From contig JADZEF010000395.1 of NCBI GenBank assembly GCA_020850695.1, forward strand, positions 1 to 47,508: a stretch of 47,508 nucleotides of DNA, read 5' to 3'. Both the position numbers and the translations under genes were made by a program. The DNA comes from Planctomycetaceae bacterium. Its GTDB lineage: Bacteria > Planctomycetota > Planctomycetia > Planctomycetales > Planctomycetaceae. The notes under the pieces are model-generated. The model had not been told where the DNA came from. It did no database searches and was given only the letters and a program-made list of their open reading frames with translations. This document shows positions 1-9,417 of this stretch, one piece after another (the stretch's first letter is position 1; every line of letters starts with the position of its first letter).

Positions 1-1
1 C

Positions 2-190
2 CGCGGCATCCGCACGCAACGACATTACCCGTCCACGGTCCCGGCCCAACCCGCCTTCCACGACCCCGGCGAATATCCTCGGGCCGAACGACTGGCGAGA
101 ACCTCCCTCAGCCTCCCCCTCTACCCAGGACTCCATCGCCAGGACGTGATTCGAGTCTGCGACGCGATCCGCGACTTCCATCGCTCGTGA
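2..190 (+). CDS. DegT/DnrJ/EryC1/StrS-type aminotransferase, C-terminal fragment
   Basis: Only the last 62 codons are in the window; the gene begins upstream of base 1 and stops with TGA at 188-190. The fragment reads GIRTQRHYP, then a short loop, then ERLARTSLSLPLYPGL and a terminal helix. That pattern (short segment with HYP, then a leucine-rich LSLP-YPGL stretch close to the C-terminus) is typical of the PLP-dependent sugar aminotransferases that aminate nucleotide-linked keto-sugars for surface polysaccharides. The catalytic lysine lies outside the window and cannot be checked. The next gene starts 133 bp later on the same strand and is not obviously related. Confidence 0.75.
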   Translation, partial: RGIRTQRHYPSTVPAQPAFHDPGEYPRAERLARTSLSLPLYPGLHRQDVIRVCDAIRDFHRS

Positions 191-323
191 CGCAGCGTCA
201 ACATTTCGGCAACCCGAGCCGCCACTCCGTCAACCCCTCGCCAGGCGGGCAATTCGCTCTACGATAGGGAACGCGACGACAACGCGTCTGCGATTCCTTC
301 TCTGCAACCCGGGAGCAATTCGA

Positions 324-1523
324 GTGGATCTCCGATCGGGCCTTCCGTTCTGGCCAATGAAGGATGGCCTGATCAGGACATACAATCCTCTCGACGCCGA
401 CCTGGATGTCGACCTGTGCGTCATCGGCGGCGGAATCACCGGAGCGTTTCTCGCCCGCGCCGCCGTCCTCTCCGGTCAAAGCTGTGCCGTGCTCGATCGT
501 CGAAATATCGCCCACGGTAGCACGGCCGCTTCGACGGCTCTGCTTCAGTACGAGATCGACCAGCATCTGACCGACCTGTCGGACCAGATCGGCGAAGGGA
601 ACGCGCTGCTCGCCTACCGTTCGACGCGAGACGTCCTGACGCGGATCGAAGCGATCTGCCGCGACGTCGGCCACTCCGATTTCGAATGGAAGGACAGCGT
701 TTACTTCGCGTCCGACTCGAAAGACGTGCAACCCCTGCGCGCCGAGTTCGAGCTGCGCCGCAGACACGGATTCGACATCGAAATGCTCGAGCGCGACGAC
801 TTGCGGAAGCGATTCGACTTCGAAACCGAGTGTGCCATTCTTTCCCGCGCCGCGCAGATCGACGCTTACGGCCTCGCCCATCAGCTGTTCGCCGACGTGG
901 CCGAGCGCGGCGGCAGGATCCACGGTCGCGTTCAGGTCGACTCCATCGACGAACGATCGTACGACGTCGTCATCCGCACCGTCCGCGGCCGCCGTATCGG
1001 CTGCCGAAAGCTGGTGATCGCGTGCGGGTACGAGAGCCTGCCCTTCCTCAAGTCCCCTCCGCGCGTCGACCTCAACAGCACTTACGCATTCGTCACCGAA
1101 CCGCTCGAGCGCTGGGACGGCTGGAGCGGCCGCGAAATGCTCTGGGAGTCCGCACGCCCCTACTCTTATGCCCGCACCACGCCCGACGGACGCGGAATCC
1201 TGGGTGGAGATGACGTCCCATTCCGCAGCCCCGCCGCACGAGATGCTCTGATCCCCTCCAGGCAGGCGCGGCTCGAAAGCCGCTGGAAGGAACTGTTTCC
1301 CCGCATCCCGCTCGAAGTCGCATCCACCTGGACCGGAACCTTCGCGGAAACCCGCGACGCGCTCCCTTTCATCGGCACGCCGCCCGATCAGCCGAACCTG
1401 TTCTTCGCCCTGTGCTACGGCGGCAACGGAATCGTGTTCAGCGCGATCGCCGCCGAGATGCTCACGGCGGCTCTCCGCGGCGAATCCCATCCCTGCCAAT
1501 CGATCTTCCGATTCGGGCGATGA
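324..1523 (+). CDS. FAD-dependent oxidoreductase, DAO (glycine/D-amino-acid oxidase) family
   Basis: 399 aa from a GTG start with GGGAG nine bases upstream. Residues 30-50 hold the Rossmann FAD-binding motif (VIGGGITG) followed by an acidic-end strand (VLDRR) and GSTAAS, as in DadA/glycine-oxidase-like flavoenzymes. The C-terminal part has the family FAD-closing segment (GTFAETRDALPFIG, then LFFALCYGGNGIVFS). Such enzymes oxidise a secondary or primary amine of an amino acid and pass electrons to oxygen or quinone; the substrate cannot be told from the sequence. No signal peptide is visible, so it is likely cytosolic or peripheral. It stands alone, converging on the sensor kinase gene with 94 bp between them. 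Confidence 0.85.
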   Translation: MDLRSGLPFWPMKDGLIRTYNPLDADLDVDLCVIGGGITGAFLARAAVLSGQSCAVLDRRNIAHGSTAASTALLQYEIDQHLTDLSDQIGEGNALLAYRSTRDVLTRIEAICRDVGHSDFEWKDSVYFASDSKDVQPLRAEFELRRRHGFDIEMLERDDLRKRFDFETECAILSRAAQIDAYGLAHQLFADVAERGGRIHGRVQVDSIDERSYDVVIRTVRGRRIGCRKLVIACGYESLPFLKSPPRVDLNSTYAFVTEPLERWDGWSGREMLWESARPYSYARTTPDGRGILGGDDVPFRSPAARDALIPSRQARLESRWKELFPRIPLEVASTWTGTFAETRDALPFIGTPPDQPNLFFALCYGGNGIVFSAIAAEMLTAALRGESHPCQSIFRFGR

Positions 1524-1617
1524 TCACGAAGAAGTTCGAGGGCCCGCGATCTCCTCGGGTCATGTTGCGATCCAGTGGCGGAAGCTCCGCAGCCGATCAA
1601 GCTCGCCGGGCTGCTCC

Positions 1618-4600
1618 TCATAGTCGCCGTGGCATCTGCACGGCGACCCTGGCCCCATTTCCCGGCTCGCTCTCGACTCTCAGCGCCCCGCCAATCGCCT
1701 CAATCCGCTCCCGAATGTGGAACAGGCCGAAGGAGTGATTGCCGGCCGACAGGTCGGACGGATTGAATCCGACGCCGTCATCGCGCACTTCCAGGACCAC
1801 CTGTCCGTCGATCCTCTCGACGACAAGCCACGCCCGCGACGTCTGGGCATGTTTCACGACGTTCAACAGCAGCTCGCGGGCCGCTTGGAACAGGAGATCG
1901 CGAGCCTGCTCATCGTAGGGATTGGCATCGCGGTCGGCGGCCACGTCGACCTGGAGATGATTCTTCTCGGCGAACTGTGAGCCCAGCCACTCCAACGCCG
2001 CCGGCAGACCCTGATCGTGCAGCAGCGGCGGGACCAGTTCGATCGCCAGCGTGCGTGCGGCATTCATCGCGTCGTTGATGCAGCTCGTCGCCGCATCCAG
2101 CCGTTCGAGCGTCGACCGGTCTCCGATCTCGGCCCGGGCAAGGTCGACCCGCATCCGAGCCGCCACCAACATCTGCTGGATGTGGTCATGCAGAATCACC
2201 GCCACCCGCCGCCGCTCCCTCTGCTCGGCGTCCGTCAACTCCGCCGCAAGGCTTTGAAGCTGCTGCGCCCGCTCCGACGCCGTGTCGGCCGTCGCCCGCA
2301 GCCGATGCTCGCTCTCGCTCAACTCGCGCGTCCGTTCGCGAACCCGCTCGTCCAACACGCTGTTCGCTTCCCGCAACCGTTCTTCGCTCCGCTGGATCGC
2401 CTCCTCGACCCGCTTTCGATCGGCGATGTCGAGAATCACCGCCACCGCACGCACCGGAGCCCCGGACGCATCCCACAGCATCGTCACATTCACATGAACC
2501 CAGAACGGCTCGCCCCCCTTCTTCAGCAGCCGGATGTCCAGGGAAAACTCCCGGATCTCGCCCCGCGACAGCCGGTCACAATGTTCATGGACGACCGGAT
2601 AATCCTCCGGATGGGTCACGTCGGAGATCGGCCTGTGGCTCAACTCCGCTTCCGAAAACCCAAGCATCTCGCAGAACTTCCGGTTCACCCGCAGGAAACG
2701 ATGGGTCTCCGGGTCGGTCTGCACCATGCCGACGCTCGACAGCTCGAAATAAGCCTGAAACTCCGCGGCGATCTGCCGCTCCGCCCGCTCCGCATTCTTG
2801 CGATCGGTAATGTCGACGAACGTCAGCACCACCCCGGCAATCCGGTCATCGATCGTGCGGTATGGAAGCAGCCGGGCCAGATACCAGTTCCCTTCTGCGT
2901 TCCCCACCTCCCTCTCCACAGGCACTAGCCGCTCGAGAACTCCCTGCGCGTCGTCCTGAAGTTCGGAATAGTCGAGCCGACGGGTCAGGTCGCTCAACGG
3001 ACGTCCGATGTCGGTCGGAATGAGGTTGAAGAGCGACACCGCGTGCGGGGTATAGCGGGTGATCCGCAATTTCCGGTCGAGGAAAATCGTCCCGATGGCC
3101 GTCGACGCCATCAGGTTGTGCAGATCGCTGTTGGCGTTCCCCAACTCGTCGACCTTGCTCTTCAGCTCCTGATTGACGGTCGTCAGCTCCTCGTTGATCG
3201 ACTGCAGCTCTTCACGGCTTGTCTCCAGCTCTTCCGTGGCCGATCTCAGCTCCTCGTTCATGGCCTGGAGTTCTTCGTTCCCCGCCTTCAGCTCTTCGGT
3301 GGACGCCTCGTACTGCTCGACGGTGTCGCGCAGGTGAGACTTCAATCGCTCCAGTTCGCGTTCAAGCTGCCGGGCTGCCGGCTCCCGGTCGGACTCCACA
3401 TGGACCGGTTGTTCGGCTGTCGTCGCGGATGGTCGATGGGCTTCGAACACGACCAGCTGAGCTCCGGCGAGCACATCGTCGGCAGGAGCCGTCCGCATGG
3501 TCATGCTCAACTGTTCGCCGTCCAACTCGATCGGCACGCCCATCACTTCCGCCGGCTCGTGCGTCTGGGCGCACCGGTACAGCACCGCTCGCAGTTCGAT
3601 CCGCATCATCGGATGGACCAGCTTCAGCAGGTTTCGCGTCGGTTCCCCGCCGCTCACCTGCAGGTATCGCCCGGCATTCTCCGACAGATGCAGAATGTCG
3701 TACTCGGCGTCGACCACGACCGATGGCGCCGCGAAACGCTCAATGAGCTTGTAATGAAGCTCGCCCCATGAGACGCCCCGCTCGGTGGTTGATTCCAGCC
3801 GCAATCCCGCGACCAGCATGCTCGATTCCATCGCCCTCCGAGAGATCACCGGCCCCTGCTTCGACCGCTCCTGTTCCTGGAGGGCCCTTGCCAGCGTGCT
3901 CGGACCGCTCGGCACCGGCAGCCCGCTGCGGGACGTCGCGCGCTGCACATAGATCCGATACTTCTTGTCGATGACGTGGAACAGCGGGCTCCCGTCCTCG
4001 ACCGACTCCGACGACCCCAGAAACAGCATCCCTTCGGGCCGCAGGGCGAAGTGGAAAATGTCGCAGACCCGCGACTGCGCCTCGCGCGTGAGATAGATCA
4101 GCAGGTTGCGGCACGTGATCAGGTCGAGCCGCGAAAACGGCGAGTCCTTGAGCAGGTCGTGGACGGCGAACAGCACCGTCTCCCGGATCTCGCGCCGCAC
4201 CCGGTACCCGCGATGCTCCTTGATGAAAAACTTCCGCAGCCGGTCCTCCGAGACATCGGCCGAGATCGTCTCGGGATAGACGCCGTCGCGGGCCGACCGG
4301 ATGACGTCCTCATCCAGGTCCGTCGCGAAAATCTGGATGGCCGGCGGCGATTCCAGCCGCCGCGCATGCTCTGCCAGCAGCATTGCAATCGAATAGGCTT
4401 CCTCGCCCGTGGCGCAGGCCGACACCCACACGCGGATCGTGTCGCCCGGCCCCTTGTTCTGAAAGAGCCTGGGAATCTCGTGCTGCAGTGCTTCGAACGC
4501 ATCCCGGTCGCGATAGAAATTCGTGACCGAGATCAGCAGATCCTGCAGCAACGCGCCCGCCTCGCCGGGATGCGTCCGCAGGAAAGTCAGATAACCCGTC

Positions 4601-5469
4601 AGATCGTCGACGCCGTTCACCTGCATGCGGCGGGCGATGCGCCGCAGGATCGTCGCCCGCTTGTAATACGTGAAATCGCGCCCCGTCCGCGTCCGCAGAA
4701 ACGTCAGGACGTCCCGCAACGCCGACTCCGCCTCATTCGCGGAAGACCGCGGGGCCGCGGCCGGCTGCGGACCCTCTTCCGGCGGAACCTTGAGTTGCTT
4801 CTCCCGCCGCTGGTAATCGAGCAGGCGTTGCGGCATCTCACGGACTTCCAACACCCAGTCGACCATCCCCGTCGCGATCGCCGCGCGCGGCATCCCGCTG
4901 AACTCGGACTCATCCGGCGTCTGGGCAATCGTCAGCCCGCCCCGCTCCTTGATCCGCTTGATGCCGATCGCCCCGTCCGCATCGGCGCCCGAAAGAACGA
5001 CGGCCGTCGCATGAGGACCGTGCGTATCGGCCAGCGTCCGGAAAAAAAGATCCACCGAGACCCGGCGCCCCTTCTCCGGAACCATGTCCGTCAACGTCAA
5101 CTGCCCGTCCGCGCTGGTCAGCAGCTTGCCCGGCGGAATGACATAGACGGTGTTGGCCTCCACCTTCTCCCTCTGCGTCACCTGGATGACCGGCATCCGC
5201 GTCACCCGCTGCAACAATTGCGGTAGGATGCTCTCGTGCTCGGGAGACAGGTGGAGCACCACGACGAATGCCATGCCCGATTCGGCCGGCATCACTTCAA
5301 AAAATGTCAGCAGCGCCGCAATGCTCCCCGCCGAGCCGCCGAGCCCCACCATCGGCAGCATCTGGTATCCCCGGGTCGGGACAATGTTGTCGATGTCGTC
5401 CGGTTGCTCTTGTTCGACGATGTCTGGCGAAACCGGGGGAAGGCTTTGATGTTCGGGCTGACTGGCCAT
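1618..5469 (-). CDS. CheB-CheR-PAS hybrid with HisKA_3-type histidine kinase
   Basis: 1283 aa from ATG 5469. Order of domains: CheB methylesterase (about 38-230; GLGGSAGS with Ser46, His73 and the LSGADADGA loop, so the catalytic triad looks intact), CheR methyltransferase (about 250-500; SVTNFYRD and ACATGEEAYS SAM-binding motif), a spacer, a Glu-rich coiled coil (about 700-780), two PAS/PAC domains (about 800-1040), a HisKA_3 dimerisation region with phosphoacceptor His1094 in ILHDHIQQML, and a HATPase_c domain ending at the C-terminus (DDGVGFNP, FGLFHIRERI). The NarL-type kinase end fits the LuxR-type regulator transcribed divergently at 5725. The reading frame is open to 5655, but the first 62 codons look non-coding; another ATG at 5481 is possible. 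No chemotaxis genes adjoin it, so the CheB/CheR part probably modifies something other than a local chemoreceptor. Confidence 0.93.
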   Translation of the reverse strand: MASQPEHQSLPPVSPDIVEQEQPDDIDNIVPTRGYQMLPMVGLGGSAGSIAALLTFFEVMPAESGMAFVVVLHLSPEHESILPQLLQRVTRMPVIQVTQREKVEANTVYVIPPGKLLTSADGQLTLTDMVPEKGRRVSVDLFFRTLADTHGPHATAVVLSGADADGAIGIKRIKERGGLTIAQTPDESEFSGMPRAAIATGMVDWVLEVREMPQRLLDYQRREKQLKVPPEEGPQPAAAPRSSANEAESALRDVLTFLRTRTGRDFTYYKRATILRRIARRMQVNGVDDLTGYLTFLRTHPGEAGALLQDLLISVTNFYRDRDAFEALQHEIPRLFQNKGPGDTIRVWVSACATGEEAYSIAMLLAEHARRLESPPAIQIFATDLDEDVIRSARDGVYPETISADVSEDRLRKFFIKEHRGYRVRREIRETVLFAVHDLLKDSPFSRLDLITCRNLLIYLTREAQSRVCDIFHFALRPEGMLFLGSSESVEDGSPLFHVIDKKYRIYVQRATSRSGLPVPSGPSTLARALQEQERSKQGPVISRRAMESSMLVAGLRLESTTERGVSWGELHYKLIERFAAPSVVVDAEYDILHLSENAGRYLQVSGGEPTRNLLKLVHPMMRIELRAVLYRCAQTHEPAEVMGVPIELDGEQLSMTMRTAPADDVLAGAQLVVFEAHRPSATTAEQPVHVESDREPAARQLERELERLKSHLRDTVEQYEASTEELKAGNEELQAMNEELRSATEELETSREELQSINEELTTVNQELKSKVDELGNANSDLHNLMASTAIGTIFLDRKLRITRYTPHAVSLFNLIPTDIGRPLSDLTRRLDYSELQDDAQGVLERLVPVEREVGNAEGNWYLARLLPYRTIDDRIAGVVLTFVDITDRKNAERAERQIAAEFQAYFELSSVGMVQTDPETHRFLRVNRKFCEMLGFSEAELSHRPISDVTHPEDYPVVHEHCDRLSRGEIREFSLDIRLLKKGGEPFWVHVNVTMLWDASGAPVRAVAVILDIADRKRVEEAIQRSEERLREANSVLDERVRERTRELSESEHRLRATADTASERAQQLQSLAAELTDAEQRERRRVAVILHDHIQQMLVAARMRVDLARAEIGDRSTLERLDAATSCINDAMNAARTLAIELVPPLLHDQGLPAALEWLGSQFAEKNHLQVDVAADRDANPYDEQARDLLFQAARELLLNVVKHAQTSRAWLVVERIDGQVVLEVRDDGVGFNPSDLSAGNHSFGLFHIRERIEAIGGALRVESEPGNGARVAVQMPRRL

Positions 5470-5724
5470 CGGGGACCGCATCCTTCTCGTCGGTCGACTG
5501 AGAGCGTTATCCACATCCCTTGCACCGTAACCGATTCTCTCGCATCGGTCGCGTCGAGGAGAGTCCGGAAATGAGTGCAGTCCCTTGGGTAACTGGCTAT
5601 CAGGTTTCTTCTGGTGCAAGGGTAGGGCCGCTTCGCATGACGCGGAGTCGCCCATGCTTTATGGTTAATCAACGACCGAACGTGCAATCGGTATCCGCCA
5701 CGTTTCGCTATACGGAGATCGGCC

Positions 5725-6429
5725 ATGTCAACGCTCGCAGTGGCTCCCTCGCAAACGGCGAATATCGCGATTGTCGACGACCACGAATTGATCCGTTTCG
5801 GCCTCGCCCAGCTCCTCGTTCGCGAACCCGGATGGACGATTTGCGGAGAGGCGAGTGACGTGGCGTCGGCCCTCGCACTGATCGGCGCGCACCGTCCGAC
5901 GCTGGCCATCATCGACCTGCGGCTGAGTTCGGGAGATGGACTGGAACTCGTCCGGCAGATCAACATCCGCTATCCCGAGGTCTTGACGCTCGTTTCTTCG
6001 ATGCACGATGAGGACCTGTATGCCGAGCGGGCGATTCGTGCAGGGGCTCGCGGCTTCATCAGCAAGCAGGAGCCGGCCGACACGTTGATCGCCGCCATCA
6101 GGCAAGTCCTGGAAGGGCGGATCTATCTGAGCCCGCAAATGAGCGAGAAGCTCCTCACGCAGTCCATGGGTCGAAGATCGTCGTCCCCCTCGTCCCCGCT
6201 CGAGCTGTTGTCCGACCGGGAAATGGAAGTCTACCAGTGGATCGGCCGCGGGCTCAGCGTGAAAGAGATCGCCCGCGAACTCCATCTCAGCCCCAAGACG
6301 GTCGAGTACCACCGCGAGCACATCAAGGAAAAGCTCCAGCTCCCCTCGAGTCATGCGGTCGTTCGCCATGCCACCGCATGGGTCCTCACCGACTGCCCAC
6401 CACAGGAGCCGGACTTCCCGAGGCCTTGA
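5725..6429 (+). CDS. NarL/FixJ-type (LuxR) DNA-binding response regulator
   Basis: 234 aa. The receiver domain (about 13-130) has the acidic pair Asp18-Asp19, phosphoacceptor Asp64 in IIDLRLSSGDG, the conserved Ser/Thr strand (LTLVSSMHD) and the SKQEPAD lysine. A GerE/LuxR helix-turn-helix follows (about 168-225: LSDREMEVYQWIGRG, then VKEIARELHLSPKTVEYH). Start chosen at the ATG with GGAG about eight bases upstream. It lies back to back with the CheB/CheR/PAS kinase (255 bp between start codons), whose HisKA_3/HATPase end is the usual partner of this class. The pair therefore very likely forms one two-component system. The first response-regulator target to test would be the shared intergenic region itself. 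Confidence 0.94.
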   Translation: MSTLAVAPSQTANIAIVDDHELIRFGLAQLLVREPGWTICGEASDVASALALIGAHRPTLAIIDLRLSSGDGLELVRQINIRYPEVLTLVSSMHDEDLYAERAIRAGARGFISKQEPADTLIAAIRQVLEGRIYLSPQMSEKLLTQSMGRRSSSPSSPLELLSDREMEVYQWIGRGLSVKEIARELHLSPKTVEYHREHIKEKLQLPSSHAVVRHATAWVLTDCPPQEPDFPRP

Positions 6430-6490
6430 ATCGCCGCTGCCCTGGCGAAGGTTCGCATTCGACCTGCGAGCGCCCCTCGGTGGCACCTCA

Positions 6491-8344
6491 TCAAGTCGCA
6501 CTCGAGCTCAGCCAGGCGATCAGAATCGACCGCTGCAGCTGCTCGCTCGACTCGAAGAGATACTGGAAGATCGACGCGTGACGTCGCCAGGCGTCGGTCG
6601 ACGGGGCATGACGCGCGGCGGATGCCTTCAACAGAATCTCTCCCAAGACTCGGCCGAAGTTGTCCGCGGCCGACGTCGACTTGTGCTCTCCCAGCGCCTC
6701 ATAGTTCATCCGTGTCTGATCGAGACGCACGACGGTCCTGTCGCGGGTCACCAGCCACGCTTCGAGCACTGGCGGCAATGATGACACCATCGGCCGGTGG
6801 TGCGAGCGGCGGGCCATCGTGATCGCATGGGCGTCGCGGAGGTCGACGCGCTGCGTCGTTTCGAGAGGGACGAGGCCGACTCCGATCACCGCGATGTCAT
6901 TCCACGGCAGGCGGCGCTGGAGATTCCCATTTTGATCCACGAGGTCCAACGCCTCATCCTCGAAGCGGATGTGATGCGAGACCATGGCGTGCCGGAAGTC
7001 CGGCAGGGTCGCCCATTCCACCGGCTCGGCGACGATCGCAAGCTCCTTCAATTGGGCTGCGGCCTGCCGAGCCACGGCTTCCGAGAGATGCCCGGCCAGC
7101 ACGCCAGGGAGGTGGCGGGACTGAATCAAGGCATCCGTCGGCGAGAGGCCGAGCGCATCGGATAGCGCCGTCGCAACCGTCTGCCGATCCCGTGAAACTT
7201 CAAAGACTGCAACACTCCATCCCGGCAGTTCGCTCGCTGGGGACGCCGGCGCCTTGGCGGACGCGAGATCCGAATCATCCTCGGAATCGGCGTGCGGCGG
7301 AATGAGCACCGCGGCCCCCTCGATCTGTCCGTTCCGCAGCCGCTCCAGGGCGACATTCGCCTGGTCGAGCGGGAACGTCGTGATCTGAGTGTGGATCGGG
7401 ATCTTCGGAGCGAGAGCCAGGAACTCTTCGCCATCGCGCCGGGTGAGGTTGGCCACCGATCGCACGACCCGCTCTCCCCACAGAAGTTCGTAAGGGAACG
7501 CGGGGATGTCGCTCATGTGAATCCCCCCGCACACCACAACGCCCCCCTTGCGTACGGCCTTCAATGCCGTGGGGACGAGACTTCCGACCGGGGCGAAGAT
7601 CAGCGCGGCGTCCAGCGGCTCCGGCGGGCTTTCGTCCGAACCTCCCGCCCAGACCGCACCGAGGCGGCGAGCGAACTCCTGAGCGGTGGTGTCGCCCGTG
7701 CGGGTGAATGCAAACACGCGGCGACCCTCGTGCCGTGCCACCTGCGCGACAAGATGGGCCGCCGCTCCGAACCCATAGATTCCCAGCCGCTCGGCCGCTC
7801 CGGCGATGCGCAACGTACGGTAGCCAATCAATCCCGCACACAGGAGCGGGGCCGCTTCGGCGTCGGAGAGGCCTTCAGGCAGCGCGAGGCAATACGCGGC
7901 GTCCGCCACGACATACTCCGCGAAGCCGCCGTCGCGCGTATACCCCGTGAACTGCGGGGCGTCGCACAGGTTCTCGCTCCCATGCTGACAGTACCAGCAG
8001 TGACCGCAGGTCTTGCCCAGCCAGGGGACGCCGACGCGACGACCGATCCACTCGGCGTGCTTCTCGTCCCCCGCGGCGAAGACCGTCCCGACAATCTCGT
8101 GCCCGGGAATCACACGGCTCCTGGCGTGCGGCAACTCGCCATCCACGACGTGCAGGTCGGTCCGGCAGACCGCACAGGCCGCGACGCGGATCAGCAATTC
8201 ACCCGCAGCGGGCTCGGGCCGGGGAACCAGCTCGTCCACGAGCGGGCCGCCCGCCTGGGACAAGACCATCGCGTGCATCCGCCTGGTCATGGGAACGCTC
8301 GATTGGAAAGGGACGTCATGGAGTTCGTGAAACGTCGCCCTCAC
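6491..8344 (-). CDS. Zinc-dependent alcohol dehydrogenase fused to a C-terminal region of unknown function
   Basis: 617 aa. Residues about 25-345 are a complete zinc alcohol dehydrogenase of the AdhP/drip type: catalytic-zinc Cys in AVCRTDLHV, the GHEIVG histidine, the structural-zinc cysteines in CGHCWYCQHGSENLC, and the nucleotide-binding GIYGFGAAAH. A DS/AP-rich linker (about 346-370) leads into about 245 extra residues absent from ordinary ADHs (340-350 aa). The first 60 of these alternate like the ribosomal L7/L12 C-terminal fold (LGLSPTDAL, LPGVLAGHLSEAVARQAAAQL). The rest has two beta-rich blocks (RFEDEALDLVDQNG; LEAWLVTRDRTVVRLD) and a helical end. The GTG start overlaps the galT stop by 4 bp, so both are probably cotranslated; ATG 8290 is a possible alternative. 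The fusion is in one uninterrupted frame, so it is not a frameshift artefact. Confidence 0.88.
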   Translation of the reverse strand: MRATFHELHDVPFQSSVPMTRRMHAMVLSQAGGPLVDELVPRPEPAAGELLIRVAACAVCRTDLHVVDGELPHARSRVIPGHEIVGTVFAAGDEKHAEWIGRRVGVPWLGKTCGHCWYCQHGSENLCDAPQFTGYTRDGGFAEYVVADAAYCLALPEGLSDAEAAPLLCAGLIGYRTLRIAGAAERLGIYGFGAAAHLVAQVARHEGRRVFAFTRTGDTTAQEFARRLGAVWAGGSDESPPEPLDAALIFAPVGSLVPTALKAVRKGGVVVCGGIHMSDIPAFPYELLWGERVVRSVANLTRRDGEEFLALAPKIPIHTQITTFPLDQANVALERLRNGQIEGAAVLIPPHADSEDDSDLASAKAPASPASELPGWSVAVFEVSRDRQTVATALSDALGLSPTDALIQSRHLPGVLAGHLSEAVARQAAAQLKELAIVAEPVEWATLPDFRHAMVSHHIRFEDEALDLVDQNGNLQRRLPWNDIAVIGVGLVPLETTQRVDLRDAHAITMARRSHHRPMVSSLPPVLEAWLVTRDRTVVRLDQTRMNYEALGEHKSTSAADNFGRVLGEILLKASAARHAPSTDAWRRHASIFQYLFESSEQLQRSILIAWLSSSAT

Positions 8345-9360
8345 GAGGCCCCGTTGCCGGATCGCAGAAACGAAGCCGCCTCTTCCGGCAGGACGGTGTT
8401 GATCGACATTCCGCTTCCGAGCTCGAAACCGGCCGGAGTGGAGAGCCGGGGGACAATCCGCAGATGCCAGAGAAAGTACGATTGATCCTCATCGCCCCGC
8501 GGCGGGAGGTCAATTGCCAGGTTGAAATCCGGATTGTCGAGGTCGGAATAGAGCTTCCGTAGGACCCCTTGCAGCATCGTGGCCAAGGCGCGCAAGTCCC
8601 GGGACGGCGTTTCGTGGAACGGCTCCTTGAGTCCCTTCGGAACGATCCAGGTCTCGAACGGAGTATGGGCCGCGAACGGAACGAACGCCGCAAACGCGTC
8701 GGATTGGGCGACGACCCGCAACCCGCACGAAAGCTCCTCATCGAGCAGAACGCGATAGAGGCAGTCTCCCGTCCGATCGAAGTACTCGGTCGCCTGGGCA
8801 TGCTTCAACCGCAGCTGCCGCGGGACGACGGGAGTCGCGATGATCTGCCAATGCGGATGCTGCAGCGATGTCCCCGCCCCTTCTCCATGATTCTTGAAGA
8901 GCGTGAACGACTGAAATCGCCTGTCTCCCATGAGATCGCGATACCGTCGCTGAAGCGTCTCCAGGACGAGTGTGATCTGATCGACGGATTGCTGCGCCAA
9001 CACACGATCATGCTCGGGCGATTCGACGACGACCTCGTGGGCTCCGCACCCGCCCATCTGCCAGAATAGAGGCCCTTCGTCGCACCGACGCGGACTCTCC
9101 TCGATCATCAGGGCCGGAAACTTGTTCGGCACCACGCGCACCCGCCAGTCGGAGACGCTTCTTCCGTCGCCGCGGACCGCGAAAATCTCCGAAGGCGTCA
9201 GAGACTCATTGCCCGGGCAGAACGGACAGATCGCTCGATCGGCCGCCCGCGACTCGGCGGACGGCGGGGCGAAGCGTTCATTGCGATGAGGGCGAAGCTT
9301 TCGCAACGGGGCGAAAACGACCCAATCCCCCGTCGTCTGATCGAACCTCAATTGCGGCAT
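8341..9360 (-). CDS. galT: Galactose-1-phosphate uridylyltransferase (HIT superfamily)
   Basis: 339 aa, the normal size of the enzyme. It transfers UMP from UDP-glucose to galactose 1-phosphate in the Leloir pathway. Visible signatures: the zinc pair CPFC at 45-48, the second zinc-site region VVESPEH (about 112-117), NHGEGAGTSLQ and the nucleotide-binding/catalytic HPHWQ at 168-172, in which His168 corresponds to the uridylylated histidine. The C-terminal half carries the second HIT-like fold (VPFAAHTPFETWIVP). No galK or galE lies nearby. It is the upstream partner of the alcohol dehydrogenase fusion (GTGA overlap) and follows the nitroreductase by 57 bp. Some plant-type or archaeal members act on other sugar phosphates or ADP-glucose, so the exact substrate is not settled. 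Confidence 0.92.
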   Translation of the reverse strand: MPQLRFDQTTGDWVVFAPLRKLRPHRNERFAPPSAESRAADRAICPFCPGNESLTPSEIFAVRGDGRSVSDWRVRVVPNKFPALMIEESPRRCDEGPLFWQMGGCGAHEVVVESPEHDRVLAQQSVDQITLVLETLQRRYRDLMGDRRFQSFTLFKNHGEGAGTSLQHPHWQIIATPVVPRQLRLKHAQATEYFDRTGDCLYRVLLDEELSCGLRVVAQSDAFAAFVPFAAHTPFETWIVPKGLKEPFHETPSRDLRALATMLQGVLRKLYSDLDNPDFNLAIDLPPRGDEDQSYFLWHLRIVPRLSTPAGFELGSGMSINTVLPEEAASFLRSGNGAS

Positions 9361-9417
9361 AGGCCACCGAAGCCCTCCAAAGAGAATCCCGCAAAGGCAG
9401 AACGCACGGTCGAGCGC

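Noticed and set aside
198..1499. Long open frame antisense to the FAD oxidoreductase gene
   Set aside because: High-GC shadow frame. The plus-strand frame has a recognisable FAD fold; the antisense product has no motif and a biased composition.
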